A stretch of DNA of 64,000 bases from Cyanobacteria bacterium SZAS-4 (GTDB lineage Bacteria > Cyanobacteriota > Vampirovibrionia > Obscuribacterales > Obscuribacteraceae). The notes under the pieces were generated by a model. The model searched no databases and was not told the DNA's origin. It was given only the letters and a program-made list of their open reading frames with translations. The DNA is taken from assembly GCA_018266255.1 (NCBI GenBank), contig JAFEAT010000008.1, positions 124,001-188,000 on the forward strand, read 5' to 3'. The position numbers and the translations under genes are program-made. Below are positions 8,221 to 16,719 of the stretch, piece after piece; positions within the stretch are counted from its first letter, which is position 1; each line of letters starts with the position of its first letter.

Positions 8221-9375
8221 ATGAAGTTATTCAGTAACGAAGAATCCGCGGCAAAACCAGGCTGTGCGCAGTTCAAAGAAGCGGCGCCTCAAGTTCGCCT
8301 CAGCTGTCCAGACGACAATTCAATTTTGCACGACGGAAAATCGGTTCCTAAAGATCTATTGCAATTGTCACAGTTGGTGGGTAATCCAAGCACTGAAGAG
8401 AGTGTTTGGATGAACGCTTGCATCGGTGCCGGAAACAGATCTCTTGCTCCGAAGCATGGATTAGTCTACAAAACCCTGATGTCGTTCAAAACTAGTCTGG
8501 GCATGACGTCAATCATGCTTACCCTGGTGCTCAACTTCGTTCTTCTTCTGTTTATCGCAGGTCACTCTGCTTTTCTTTCGCTGGGAACTACCGTAGATGA
8601 TTTTATTCGCCCCTTTGCTCAGATGGACGGGGCTGGACTGGTAATCGCACTGATGGCCAGCACTAGCTTTTGGGGAGCGCTGCTGTCTAAGTCTTCTGTA
8701 CTGAAATGGTTTTATCTGATTATCTCAATGCTCGGACTTTCTTTGACGTTGGTCTTTGGTGTGTCCGATTTTCTAAGCTTTGGATGGGCGCTTGCCACTG
8801 CCGCAATCAGCATGTTGAGTGTGGCTGGACTTTGGTATGGTGGCGCTTTATGCCGTGAAGCTTTGCCTAGAAGTTTTAGCGCTGACAAAGTAGTGCAATC
8901 GAGCTTTAGTATGTTGGCTCTTCCTGCTAGTTTGTCAGCCTGGATTCTCTATAACGCGTTCAGTTCGACTACACATACCAGTTCTTACGACAACGGCAAC
9001 TCCACGACATTGTGGGTTTTATGCACCATAGTAGGATACGGTGTATTGGGGCAAGGTTACGCCATCGGTAGAGCTTCGAAGTCGGCATCGAAAGCCGCTT
9101 GCGCTTTTCTCGGAGTTTGTGTGCAAGCACCGATGTTGCTCGGTTTGGTTTACATTGTGGGCGTGTCTGTGTTGGTTGGAGCACGTGCAAATTTCGATGC
9201 GAATTTTGTTTCGGTTCAATCGATCTTAAACAGCTCGTTCCTCGCTGCCTGGGCCAACTTAGGAGCACAGAGAGCTGGATTTATGCTCGCCGCAACTCTG
9301 ATGACCTTTGGGCTAGCAGGCGCAGGCGGATACTTGGGTGCCTGGAGAAACTCTATTGCTAGCAAACGTAAGTAA
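8221..9375 (+). CDS. Multi-pass integral membrane protein of unknown function
   Basis: The first ~95 residues of this ~384-residue protein are soluble and polar. The rest contains about seven hydrophobic helices, beginning near SIMLTLVLNFVLLLFIAG and ending near AGFMLAATLMTFGLAGAGGYLGA, with small-residue-rich segments between. The arrangement resembles Yip1-like or similar small bacterial membrane proteins that carry a cytoplasmic N-terminal tail, but I see no diagnostic motif. The ATG at 8221 is used; a TTG lies three codons upstream. The gene diverges from argD and is followed by a strong terminator hairpin shared with the convergent repeat-protein gene. Confidence 0.6.
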   Translation: MKLFSNEESAAKPGCAQFKEAAPQVRLSCPDDNSILHDGKSVPKDLLQLSQLVGNPSTEESVWMNACIGAGNRSLAPKHGLVYKTLMSFKTSLGMTSIMLTLVLNFVLLLFIAGHSAFLSLGTTVDDFIRPFAQMDGAGLVIALMASTSFWGALLSKSSVLKWFYLIISMLGLSLTLVFGVSDFLSFGWALATAAISMLSVAGLWYGGALCREALPRSFSADKVVQSSFSMLALPASLSAWILYNAFSSTTHTSSYDNGNSTTLWVLCTIVGYGVLGQGYAIGRASKSASKAACAFLGVCVQAPMLLGLVYIVGVSVLVGARANFDANFVSVQSILNSSFLAAWANLGAQRAGFMLAATLMTFGLAGAGGYLGAWRNSIASKRK

Positions 9376-9403
9376 CGTTGCTGAAGCGACATGAAAGCCA
9401 CCT

Positions 9404-9443
9404 AAAAGGAAAGTCTGCACAGTGTTGAGCAGACTTTCCTTTT
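9404..9443. terminator. Bidirectional intrinsic terminator
   Basis: A perfect 15-bp inverted repeat (AAAAGGAAAGTCTGC and its complement) encloses a 10-nt loop. The stem ends in TTTT on the plus strand and also yields a T-run on the minus strand. It sits between two convergent genes (stops at 9375 and 9466) and can serve both. Confidence 0.9.
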
Positions 9444-9465
9444 ATCTTAGTCGTCTTAGACAGAT

Positions 9466-10851
9466 CTAGCGGTTATTCCATCCGCCGGAATTGCCGTAAC
9501 CGTTCCCGTTACCGTGACCATGCCAGTCGCCAGGTCCACGACCACCGCCGGCGCCACCGTAAGTTAGAGCTGAAGTGATCTGAGTATTGAGGCGATCCAT
9601 GTCTGCGGAGATTCGTGTCAACAGTTCTTGCGGTAGCGTTGTGTTCGCATCTTGCAAGGGGTAGCTGATTCGATCCAGGTCTTTGCGAAGCTCTCGGGCA
9701 GCGCGTTGTGACAGTTTGCCGCTGGCTGTGTTCTCATCGATTTTGCGTTGCAGATCGGCTTTTCGATTGATCAGATCTTGAGTCGGATTGATCGTGACGC
9801 GATCGATTTTTGCACTGAGTCGATCCAAATCAGATAAAATGCGATCGGCTTCGGCTTTGTCGAGACGTCCGCCAGACTGACGGAAACTCGCTTCAATCGA
9901 AGCAATCCAATTTAGATTGTCATTCAACTTCTGCGCATCTCCACCTTTGATCAAGCGACGGGCGACACCATCATCGATGCGCTTCTTCAGTTCGGCTTGT
10001 TTACGATCGATCTCTGGATATTGACTGGCAATAGGCGGATCAGACTTGTCTCTTAGTTCAGCTACGATCGAATCAAGACCTTTTTGCAACACGTCATATT
10101 CGTATCCAGTCAGCCTGCCGTCTGCTCGATAGGTGGCTTCCAGTTGTTCGAGTCGTCGATAATCTGAACGGAGATCCGCAGCTTCAGCAGCTGTTAATCT
10201 TCCGTTGGCTGCGCGTTCATCGATTCGCTTCAAGACATTGGCTTGTCGCATATCGAAAATTCTACTCGGGTCTTCACCACTGCCAGGTCCGCCATATCCG
10301 CCAGGTCCACCGGGACCGCCGTATCCACCAGGTCCGCCATAGCCACCGGGACCGCCGGGTCCACCGCCGATCGGATAGCTGCCGCCGCGACTGTCGTAAC
10401 CAGGTTGACCGACGGCATAAGGTTGTGTGGTGATAGGAACATTGGCACCAGCCCCGGTGGCACTAGCACCGTTGGCGATCATTTGATTGAAAGAAGCTTC
10501 GACTTTAGTGAGTTCAGCATTAATGGAAGCAGTTTCTACCGATCCCATTGTTCCAGCCGAGCGATAGCTCGATTCCATCGCCTTGAGCCGATCCAGTTGA
10601 CCTTTCAAGTTTTGAGTATCAGCTTGGCTGATTTTGTTCGTATTGATTGCGTCGACAATTCTGTTTGCCAACTGTGTTTCGCGTGCGGTGATTGAATCGG
10701 GAGTGGCCGTGCTTCCTGTGGATGATGGCGGTATCAACATGTTCTTGAACATGTCCGTCCACTGATTCGATCTGGCTGGTTGCGCCGACAATATCAGTGC
10801 GGCACTCGCCACGAGCATCGAGCTGTGCATTGTAAGTTTGTTTGAAAACAT
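9466..10851 (-). CDS. Secreted protein with four ~65-residue helical repeats and a collagen-like GGPGG linker
   Basis: This 461-residue protein begins with a signal peptide (a basic start, SSMLVASAALILSA, probable cleavage after QPARS). It then has four copies of a helical unit, at about residues 58-125, 202-267, 284-350 and 363-425. Each follows the pattern L-x2-R/K-I/L, G-x-L/I, E/A-A-x2-L, L-x2-I/L-x3-E, R and LD-x-L. Between copies 1 and 2 is a Gly/Pro/Tyr stretch made of GGPGG and GGYGG repeats, and the C-terminus is Gly/Asn/His-rich. The ATG at 10851 has GGAGAG just upstream, better than the ATG seven codons earlier. Single copies of the same unit occur in two other exported proteins here, at 13115-13507 and 61141-61692. 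The function is unknown; a structural or cell-surface role is inferred. Confidence 0.7.
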   Translation of the reverse strand: MFSNKLTMHSSMLVASAALILSAQPARSNQWTDMFKNMLIPPSSTGSTATPDSITARETQLANRIVDAINTNKISQADTQNLKGQLDRLKAMESSYRSAGTMGSVETASINAELTKVEASFNQMIANGASATGAGANVPITTQPYAVGQPGYDSRGGSYPIGGGPGGPGGYGGPGGYGGPGGPGGYGGPGSGEDPSRIFDMRQANVLKRIDERAANGRLTAAEAADLRSDYRRLEQLEATYRADGRLTGYEYDVLQKGLDSIVAELRDKSDPPIASQYPEIDRKQAELKKRIDDGVARRLIKGGDAQKLNDNLNWIASIEASFRQSGGRLDKAEADRILSDLDRLSAKIDRVTINPTQDLINRKADLQRKIDENTASGKLSQRAARELRKDLDRISYPLQDANTTLPQELLTRISADMDRLNTQITSALTYGGAGGGRGPGDWHGHGNGNGYGNSGGWNNR

Positions 10852-10895
10852 GTTCTCTCCATTCGTATGCATACGCAGATAAGGGCTACTGCGAG

Positions 10896-10948
10896 CCTGA
10901 GTCGACCTTCTTGCGGCGAAGATCGAGTCGATCTTTGATCGATTCAGG
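10896..10948 (-). other. Nested inverted repeats in the leader of the repeat-protein gene
   Basis: CCTGAGTCGA (10896-10905) pairs with TCGATTCAGG (10939-10948), with one G:T pair, enclosing a second near-palindrome, AAGATCGAGTCGATCTT (10919-10935). The structure lies 45-97 nt before the gene's ATG and would be in its 5' leader if transcription starts further upstream. It has no T-run after it, so it is not an obvious terminator. It may be a leader hairpin or an operator. Confidence 0.35.
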
Positions 10949-11070
10949 ATACCGCGTTTGGGCTACCGTGATAACCAAGACGCTGCTGTTTTTATTTAGT
11001 GCCTAACTTAAATTGATTTTCGCGTCGAGCGCCTAATTTTGTACTTCGGTCTAGCGAATATTTGCACAAT

Positions 11071-12807
11071 TTACTTGAGAATACTCGCTGAATTTAGCTG
11101 TGGACCTGTAGCAGATGCGGTATAGCGGCTCTTGATAAGATCGTGGATTGCCGCTTTGCTTTCGCTCGCAGACATGTTTTGATTCTCTTCGATCGCAGCC
11201 GTTTCCTTCGCCAGGCTTTCATCTTTAATGGCATCGGCAAACCATTTTGAATATTCGGCGTTACGTAAGTGATAGAGCCATGTTTCGTCATCAATTCCTT
11301 CGGAAATTTGGACGAAGAGAATCAAGTTTTGCACCCGTAGGTTAAGGTGCTTATCGGCACCTGTGAAGAAGAAACTCTTCTCGTGCCCTACATCACCTTC
11401 GGCGTATTTCTTCAGATGTCTGCGGCGCTCTGTGTGTGGAGGAGCAACTTTGATGCGCTGTAATTCTTTCGTGCGCTGCCAGAAAAATGCTTCTCCAGGT
11501 TCTAATGGTTTGTCTATATCAAAGGTTTTGCTGTCACCACATGCGGCGGCAAATTTTTCCAGCATTTCTTTTGGTTGCGTGCCCACGATCAGCGCTTTAT
11601 CCAGCGAAGAGAGTGCTTCCTGCGCCAGTTCGTCTGGGTGCACAGTGATCAAAATTGTTCCGATCATATCGGATGCGGACGCCTGAGCGACGTGATTCTC
11701 ATTTTTCGGCATCATATGGTGCGCTTCGTCAATGACGATCCAGTGTGGTCTGCCCAACGTATCGCGTAGAGATTTCAGTCTGGGCAATAAGTCGCCTAAA
11801 AATTGTGGACGTTCTGCTAGAGGAACGCCGAGTAAATTGATAATGATGTTTGTATTTGGCAGTTTGAAGTGTTGAGCAGCCTCGTCGATAGTTGGCGCAT
11901 GTTGGCTGTTTCCGGTGGTAAGCGCATGCTCGAAAACCTCGAAGTCACCTTCTGGATCGATCAAACAAAACTGATAATCCTTTTCAGCCAGACGTTCGAT
12001 AATTCCAGTCACTGCTGTCGACTTGCCACTGCCAGAAGTGCCTGCAATAAGCATCCCTTTGCCGTGGGTATCTAGAAAAATTTCTTTCCCATCCGCGTCG
12101 GTACCGATTAAGATGTCGTGACGACTGAGATTGACCTTTTCAAGCTCTGCATTCATCACCATTTCGAGCACTTCGCTGACGCCGGCACCACGCGAGCCGT
12201 TGGTAGTAATATCAGCTGCTTCTTTCACTGACGGCAATGCATTTGCTACCGCAACAGAACACTCGCAAGCAGTAAGAAACGCCAGATCGTTTTCTGCGTC
12301 TCCTGCTCCTACGACATTGTGGCGAGAGAGCGCCAATTCTTTCAGGGCAGCTTCCAGCCCAGATGCTTTGTTAACGCCTGGCGGGAGCACCATGACGGCA
12401 CCCTTGTTGAAGATAACTTGATGTTCCAATCCAAGTGAACGAATTGTTTCCAGCACAATATTTTCATTTGGATGCCATGTTGCAACGACGCACTTACCAA
12501 CGTCTAGCGGCTGAATCTTCTTTTCTGTAAGTGCTGCCACCAGGTTCGCTGGTGGTTCGCTAGCAATCAGTCGCTCTTCCTTCGTAGATGGAAAATAGAG
12601 GACGGCACCGTTTTCAGTCACGACAAGGTCAAATATGTCTAGTTGAGGGCAGACGACCAGCAGGTCTTTTAATTGCCGCCCGGTGACAAGGATGAGCTTT
12701 CTACCGCTTTTACTGAATTTCCTCAAAGTGGCTAGCGTGGGCTCGTCTATGACGCCGTCTGCCGCGACTGTGCCGTCATAGTCGGTCGCAAGAGCTATAA
12801 ACCACAT
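11071..12807 (-). CDS. HAD-IIB phosphatase fused to a HerA/DUF87-type ATPase
   Basis: This 578-residue protein has two parts. Residues 1-~215 are a Cof-type HAD hydrolase: DYDGTVA gives the nucleophile Asp9 and Asp11, VTGR (41-44) is motif II, and GAGDAENDLAFL (167-178) supplies the metal-binding acidic residues. Residues ~228-480 resemble HerA/DUF87 ATPases, with GTSGSGKST as Walker A (256-264), IDPEGDFE after the second strand, and WIVIDEAHH as Walker B (356-364). The C-terminal ~100 residues are helical and charged. The combination suggests a cytoplasmic ATP-dependent enzyme acting on a phosphorylated ligand, but the substrate is unknown. The start is supported by GGGAGA 7 nt upstream. The gene stands alone, with intergenic space on both sides. 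Confidence 0.75.
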   Translation of the reverse strand: MWFIALATDYDGTVAADGVIDEPTLATLRKFSKSGRKLILVTGRQLKDLLVVCPQLDIFDLVVTENGAVLYFPSTKEERLIASEPPANLVAALTEKKIQPLDVGKCVVATWHPNENIVLETIRSLGLEHQVIFNKGAVMVLPPGVNKASGLEAALKELALSRHNVVGAGDAENDLAFLTACECSVAVANALPSVKEAADITTNGSRGAGVSEVLEMVMNAELEKVNLSRHDILIGTDADGKEIFLDTHGKGMLIAGTSGSGKSTAVTGIIERLAEKDYQFCLIDPEGDFEVFEHALTTGNSQHAPTIDEAAQHFKLPNTNIIINLLGVPLAERPQFLGDLLPRLKSLRDTLGRPHWIVIDEAHHMMPKNENHVAQASASDMIGTILITVHPDELAQEALSSLDKALIVGTQPKEMLEKFAAACGDSKTFDIDKPLEPGEAFFWQRTKELQRIKVAPPHTERRRHLKKYAEGDVGHEKSFFFTGADKHLNLRVQNLILFVQISEGIDDETWLYHLRNAEYSKWFADAIKDESLAKETAAIEENQNMSASESKAAIHDLIKSRYTASATGPQLNSASILK

Positions 12808-13114
12808 GTTCTGTCTCCCTGATGCACCTTATTCTTAGCACGAAAGGCGTTGTCAATCCAACTGCCACTGGGGTTTCAAGCCATATCCAAGACTATTCCG
12901 AGAGATATGGAATGACACGTCGTGGCAGCAGAATTCTCACCTCATCTTTTTGTTAGAAGCTTTATGCGACACATAATATTGATTCACGAAATCGATATCG
13001 TACGATGAAAATTTAGCTGATTTGCAGAACAAAATTGGAACACTCACGTCATACAAATCATCGCCACAAAAACCTGGCATCGGCGAGATGAAACAAATAT
13101 GTTGAGGAGCGATG
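12808..13114. other. Divergent intergenic region, promoter-like sequence only
   Basis: About 307 nt separate two divergent genes. TTGATT at 12979-12984 and TACGAT at 13001-13006, spaced by 16 nt, could be a promoter for the plus-strand gene at 13115. No RNA gene, repeat or reading frame with a plausible start is evident in the rest. Confidence 0.4.
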
Positions 13115-13507
13115 ATGAAACGATTATTTATGATGGCCTTCGCGGCAACAACCCTGGCAGCTTCTGTTGTTCCAGCTAACGCTCAATTCTCATCCGGCGG
13201 CGGCGGTGTGAACGGTCTGGAAGCAAAACTTCAATTCAGAATCAATGCTGGTATCCGATCTGGTGCCCTGACTAGAGGCGAAGCGTCCAGATTACAAGGC
13301 AAATTGCAGCAAATTAGCCAACTTGAATGGAGACTGCGTAATTCAGGAAACGGTTTGTCGTGGCGTGAGCGTCAGAGATTGCAAGACAAATTGAATGATC
13401 TTTCAAATGATATCAACCGTCAATTGAGCGACTCCGAACGTAACTTCAATGGTTACAGACGCGGCTACAACGGTGGCTACAATAATGGCGGCTACTGGCA
13501 CCGATAA
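13115..13507 (+). CDS. Small exported protein with one copy of the ~65-residue helical repeat
   Basis: This ~130-residue protein has a clear signal peptide (MKRLFMMAFAATTLAASVVPANA, cut after ANA). The mature part is Gly-rich for a few residues, then carries a single helical unit (LEAKLQFRINAGIRSGALT, EASRLQGKLQQI, LEWRLRNSG, LQDKLNDLSNDI) that matches the repeats of the gene at 9466-10851 and of the gene at 61141. The C-terminus is a short Gly/Tyr/Asn/Arg tail. Two ATGs are adjacent; the second, at 13115, is preferred because GAGGAG lies 5 nt before it. A terminator follows. The function is unknown. Confidence 0.7.
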   Translation: MKRLFMMAFAATTLAASVVPANAQFSSGGGGVNGLEAKLQFRINAGIRSGALTRGEASRLQGKLQQISQLEWRLRNSGNGLSWRERQRLQDKLNDLSNDINRQLSDSERNFNGYRRGYNGGYNNGGYWHR

Positions 13508-13576
13508 GTCGTAACCCGCTCTGGTAGCTATAAATTGTAGCTACAGTAGCTCAGTACAACAGCTTGAAATTTGAAA

Positions 13577-13621
13577 TGCTCCGGTTTACTTCATACAAGA
13601 AGCTAAGTCGGAGCACTTTTT
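13577..13621 (+). terminator. Intrinsic terminator
   Basis: TGCTCCG (13577-13583) pairs with CGGAGCA (13609-13615), with ACTT/AAGT able to extend the pairing inside the loop, and is followed by CTTTTTT. It lies 70 nt after the stop of the small exported protein and just before the convergent efflux gene. Confidence 0.75.
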
Positions 13622-13626
13622 TATGT

Positions 13627-16600
13627 TCACTCTTGAACTACTGGTGGTGGCGTCGTGGAATGGGTTTTGTTGATCAGCGCATAAACTGTGGGTAGTACGA
13701 TTAGTGTCAAAAACGTTGCCGACACCAGTCCACCGAGAACAACCAGGGCAAGTGGGCGCTGAATCTCGGCGCCCGTTCCAGAGGAAATTATTTTTGGCAA
13801 CAGACCCACGATGGCTACAAGAGCCGTCATTAATACCGGTCGCAATCGCACATTTGCTCCTTCCACTGCCGCTTCTTCTACAGGCACTCCTCTCTTCTGT
13901 AGCTGCATGATGTAGCTCACCATAATTACGCCGTTCTGCACGGCAACTCCAAATAGTGCAATGAAGCCAATAATTGCCGGCACTGAAAGAGGGTTGCGCG
14001 TTACCACGAGAGCAACGATTCCTCCGATCATGGCAAAGGGAACGTTGAGCATGATCAGAGCCGCATTGCGTACTGAATGGAACGAAGCGAATAGAAGAAT
14101 GAAAATGAGTAGCAGCACCATCGGTACTACTACTGTTAAACGTGCCATGGCGCGCTGTTGGCTTTCAAATTGTCCGCCCCAAACTATCCGATATCCTTTA
14201 GGAAGGGTCACTTCTTTGGCCACTTTCTCTTGCGCTTCTGTGACAAAGCTGCCCAGGTCGCGACCACGAACATTGGCCAGAACGGCAGTGCGTCGCTGTC
14301 CATCTTCTCTGTTGACCATCACTGTGCCGCGCTCGACATCGACGTCTGCAAGCTGCTTGAGTGGCACACGACCACCACTGGGAGTGTCGATCATTATCGA
14401 TGAAATGTCTTCTGGTGAATCTCTATAACTTTCAGGAAAACGAACTAACAGACCAAATCGTTTAGTATCTTCCAGAACTTCCGTTACTACTCGACCCGCG
14501 ATCGCTGTCTCGATCACTTGCTGTATGTCTGCCACATTCAAGCCGTAACGTGCTATGACATTGCGCTTTAGTTTGATATTCAGCTGAGGCAGCCCAAGGA
14601 TGTGTTCGCGTTGCATGTCTGCCGCGCCAGGAATTTTCTCTACGACCTTTTCAATTCGATCCGAAATTTTGTCAATCGTCTCCAGATTGTCGCCAAATAT
14701 TTTGATACCAAGATCGGCTTTGATTCCGGCAACCAGGTCATCTACCATGTCGGCGATTGGTTGCGAGAAGCTGTAGATCAACCCGGGAATCTCGTTTAGA
14801 TCTTTCGCCATTCTATTGACTAATTCTTCTTTGTCGTGAGTTGTTGTCCACTCACTCTTAGGTTTTAGCCCAATGTAGACGTCTGCGTTATCGATGCCCT
14901 CCAGATCTCCGCCCATACCAGAGCGACCAATTCGTGATACGACGACTTCGACTTCAGGGTATTTCTTGAGGACTTTTTCAACCACTGTTGCAATTCGTCG
15001 ACTCTCTGTATGCGAAACGCTGGGAGACAACTTAGTGCGTAATAGGATCGAACCCTCATCTAGCTCTGGTAAAAATTCGGATCCTAATAAAGGAAGCAAG
15101 CACAAGCTGGCTACCAATGCGACGAGTGAGATAGTGATGGTGACGCGAGGATTGTGCAGAGACTTTTGCAGCAACACTGCGCATCCGCCACGAACCCATT
15201 CCATGACTGGATTTTGGCGCTCGACGATTTTTCCTTTCATCGTCCAGAAACACAAAACCGGAATGATAGTCAGTGAAAAGAGAAGTGCCCCGACGAGCGC
15301 ATATATGAACGTTAGCGCCAGCGGGTGAAACATTTTGCCTTCGATGCCTTCCAGTGTGAAGAGAGGCAGATAAACGGCAATGATGATCGAGATAGCGAAA
15401 ACGATAGGGCGTCCAACTTCTTGAGCACCTTCCAGAACGATTTGAAGCGTGTCTTTGATGGTCTCCTGATGTTCAGTGGCGTCGGCCAGACGCCTGAAAA
15501 TGTTTTCCACCATGACCACGCTGGCGTCAACGATGACACCGAAATCAACGGCGCCAAGTGTCATCAAATTGGCCGAAAGCCCTGTCACCTTCATCAAAAT
15601 AAAACTGAAGAGCAAAGAGAGGGGAATCACAACCGCGACAATCACAGACGATCGAATATCCAGCAAAATTGCCGTTAATACGATAATTACAAGACCACCG
15701 CTGAACAGGAGAATTTCCTTCACTGTTTCGATCGTCTTATCAACAAGTTCGGTTTGATCGTAGTAAGCAGTGAGGGTGACACCTTCAGGCAACTCTTTTC
15801 GGATTTCTTCGATGCGATTTTTGACACGTTCAACTACATTTTTTGTGTTCACGCCTTTTCGAGTCAACACCATTCCCGTAACTGTTTCGCCTTGACCGTT
15901 GATCGAACCAGAGCCTCGTCTAAAGGCTGGTCCGATTTTGATTTCAGCTACCTGTCCCACTTTTACTGGTGTGCCGCGCACCGACTTCAAAACGATGTCT
16001 GAGATATCTTCAATTGTATTTATGCGTCCCAAGCCGCGAATGATAATTTCTTCTCCACCTTGTTCGATGAAGTTGCCACCGGCATTAGTGTTGTTGGCTC
16101 TGAGTGCGTCGACCAGATCTTTGACGTCGAGACCGTAGCTCTTCAGCGTTAATGGCGAACACATAACCTGATACTGTTTGACAAAACCGCCGTAGGTGAC
16201 CACGTTACCTACGCCAGGAACCGCTCGTAGACTTCGAGCTACGTTCCAATCTTGAATGGTGCGCAGTTCCGTTAAATCGTGTTTGTCGCTGGTGAGATAG
16301 TAGTTGAAGACGTTGCTGAAAGTCGATGTGACCGGTCCGAGCACCGGCTTGGGCACACCCTCGGGCAGCTCCATCTGCAAGAGGCGTTGACTGATGATGT
16401 TGCGCGCCCAATAGACATCGGTGCTGTCGTCAAAGATCGCTGTTACCACAGACAATCCAAAGCTCGAGTTTGAGCGAATTTGCGTCACGTTTGGCAAACC
16501 GTTCAAGCCCATTTCAATTGGTAGAGTGACGAGCTGCTCGATTTCTTCAGTCGCCATTTTTTCAGGTTCAGTGATGATCTGAACTTGAACATTGCTCACG

Positions 16601-16719
16601 TCTGGAAACGAATCGACGGGCAAGTTGAACATGGACCAGACTCCGACTAATGCAATCACAACAACCGCTGCCGCTGTCATCATTCTTTGCTTTAGTGCGA
16701 ATTCGATTAGTTTGTTCAA
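13627..16719 (-). CDS. czcA: CzcA/CusA-type heavy-metal RND efflux transporter
   Basis: At 1030 residues this is a full-length RND pump of the heavy-metal (HME) subfamily. These inner-membrane trimers use the proton gradient to expel metal cations through a periplasmic adaptor and an outer-membrane channel. The start MNKLIEFALKQR and the early VDSFPDVSNVQVQI are HME hallmarks. TM4 carries GAVDFGVIVDASVVMVEN with the two Asp residues of the proton relay. Two large periplasmic loops and about 12 membrane helices are visible. The first codon is TTG, overlapping the adaptor gene's TGA (TTGA), so translation is probably coupled. No outer-membrane factor or metal-responsive regulator is adjacent; the TolC-like protein at 35 kb might serve both pumps. 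The metal (Cu/Ag, Co/Zn/Cd or Ni) cannot be told. Confidence 0.88.
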   Translation of the reverse strand: MNKLIEFALKQRMMTAAAVVVIALVGVWSMFNLPVDSFPDVSNVQVQIITEPEKMATEEIEQLVTLPIEMGLNGLPNVTQIRSNSSFGLSVVTAIFDDSTDVYWARNIISQRLLQMELPEGVPKPVLGPVTSTFSNVFNYYLTSDKHDLTELRTIQDWNVARSLRAVPGVGNVVTYGGFVKQYQVMCSPLTLKSYGLDVKDLVDALRANNTNAGGNFIEQGGEEIIIRGLGRINTIEDISDIVLKSVRGTPVKVGQVAEIKIGPAFRRGSGSINGQGETVTGMVLTRKGVNTKNVVERVKNRIEEIRKELPEGVTLTAYYDQTELVDKTIETVKEILLFSGGLVIIVLTAILLDIRSSVIVAVVIPLSLLFSFILMKVTGLSANLMTLGAVDFGVIVDASVVMVENIFRRLADATEHQETIKDTLQIVLEGAQEVGRPIVFAISIIIAVYLPLFTLEGIEGKMFHPLALTFIYALVGALLFSLTIIPVLCFWTMKGKIVERQNPVMEWVRGGCAVLLQKSLHNPRVTITISLVALVASLCLLPLLGSEFLPELDEGSILLRTKLSPSVSHTESRRIATVVEKVLKKYPEVEVVVSRIGRSGMGGDLEGIDNADVYIGLKPKSEWTTTHDKEELVNRMAKDLNEIPGLIYSFSQPIADMVDDLVAGIKADLGIKIFGDNLETIDKISDRIEKVVEKIPGAADMQREHILGLPQLNIKLKRNVIARYGLNVADIQQVIETAIAGRVVTEVLEDTKRFGLLVRFPESYRDSPEDISSIMIDTPSGGRVPLKQLADVDVERGTVMVNREDGQRRTAVLANVRGRDLGSFVTEAQEKVAKEVTLPKGYRIVWGGQFESQQRAMARLTVVVPMVLLLIFILLFASFHSVRNAALIMLNVPFAMIGGIVALVVTRNPLSVPAIIGFIALFGVAVQNGVIMVSYIMQLQKRGVPVEEAAVEGANVRLRPVLMTALVAIVGLLPKIISSGTGAEIQRPLALVVLGGLVSATFLTLIVLPTVYALINKTHSTTPPPVVQE

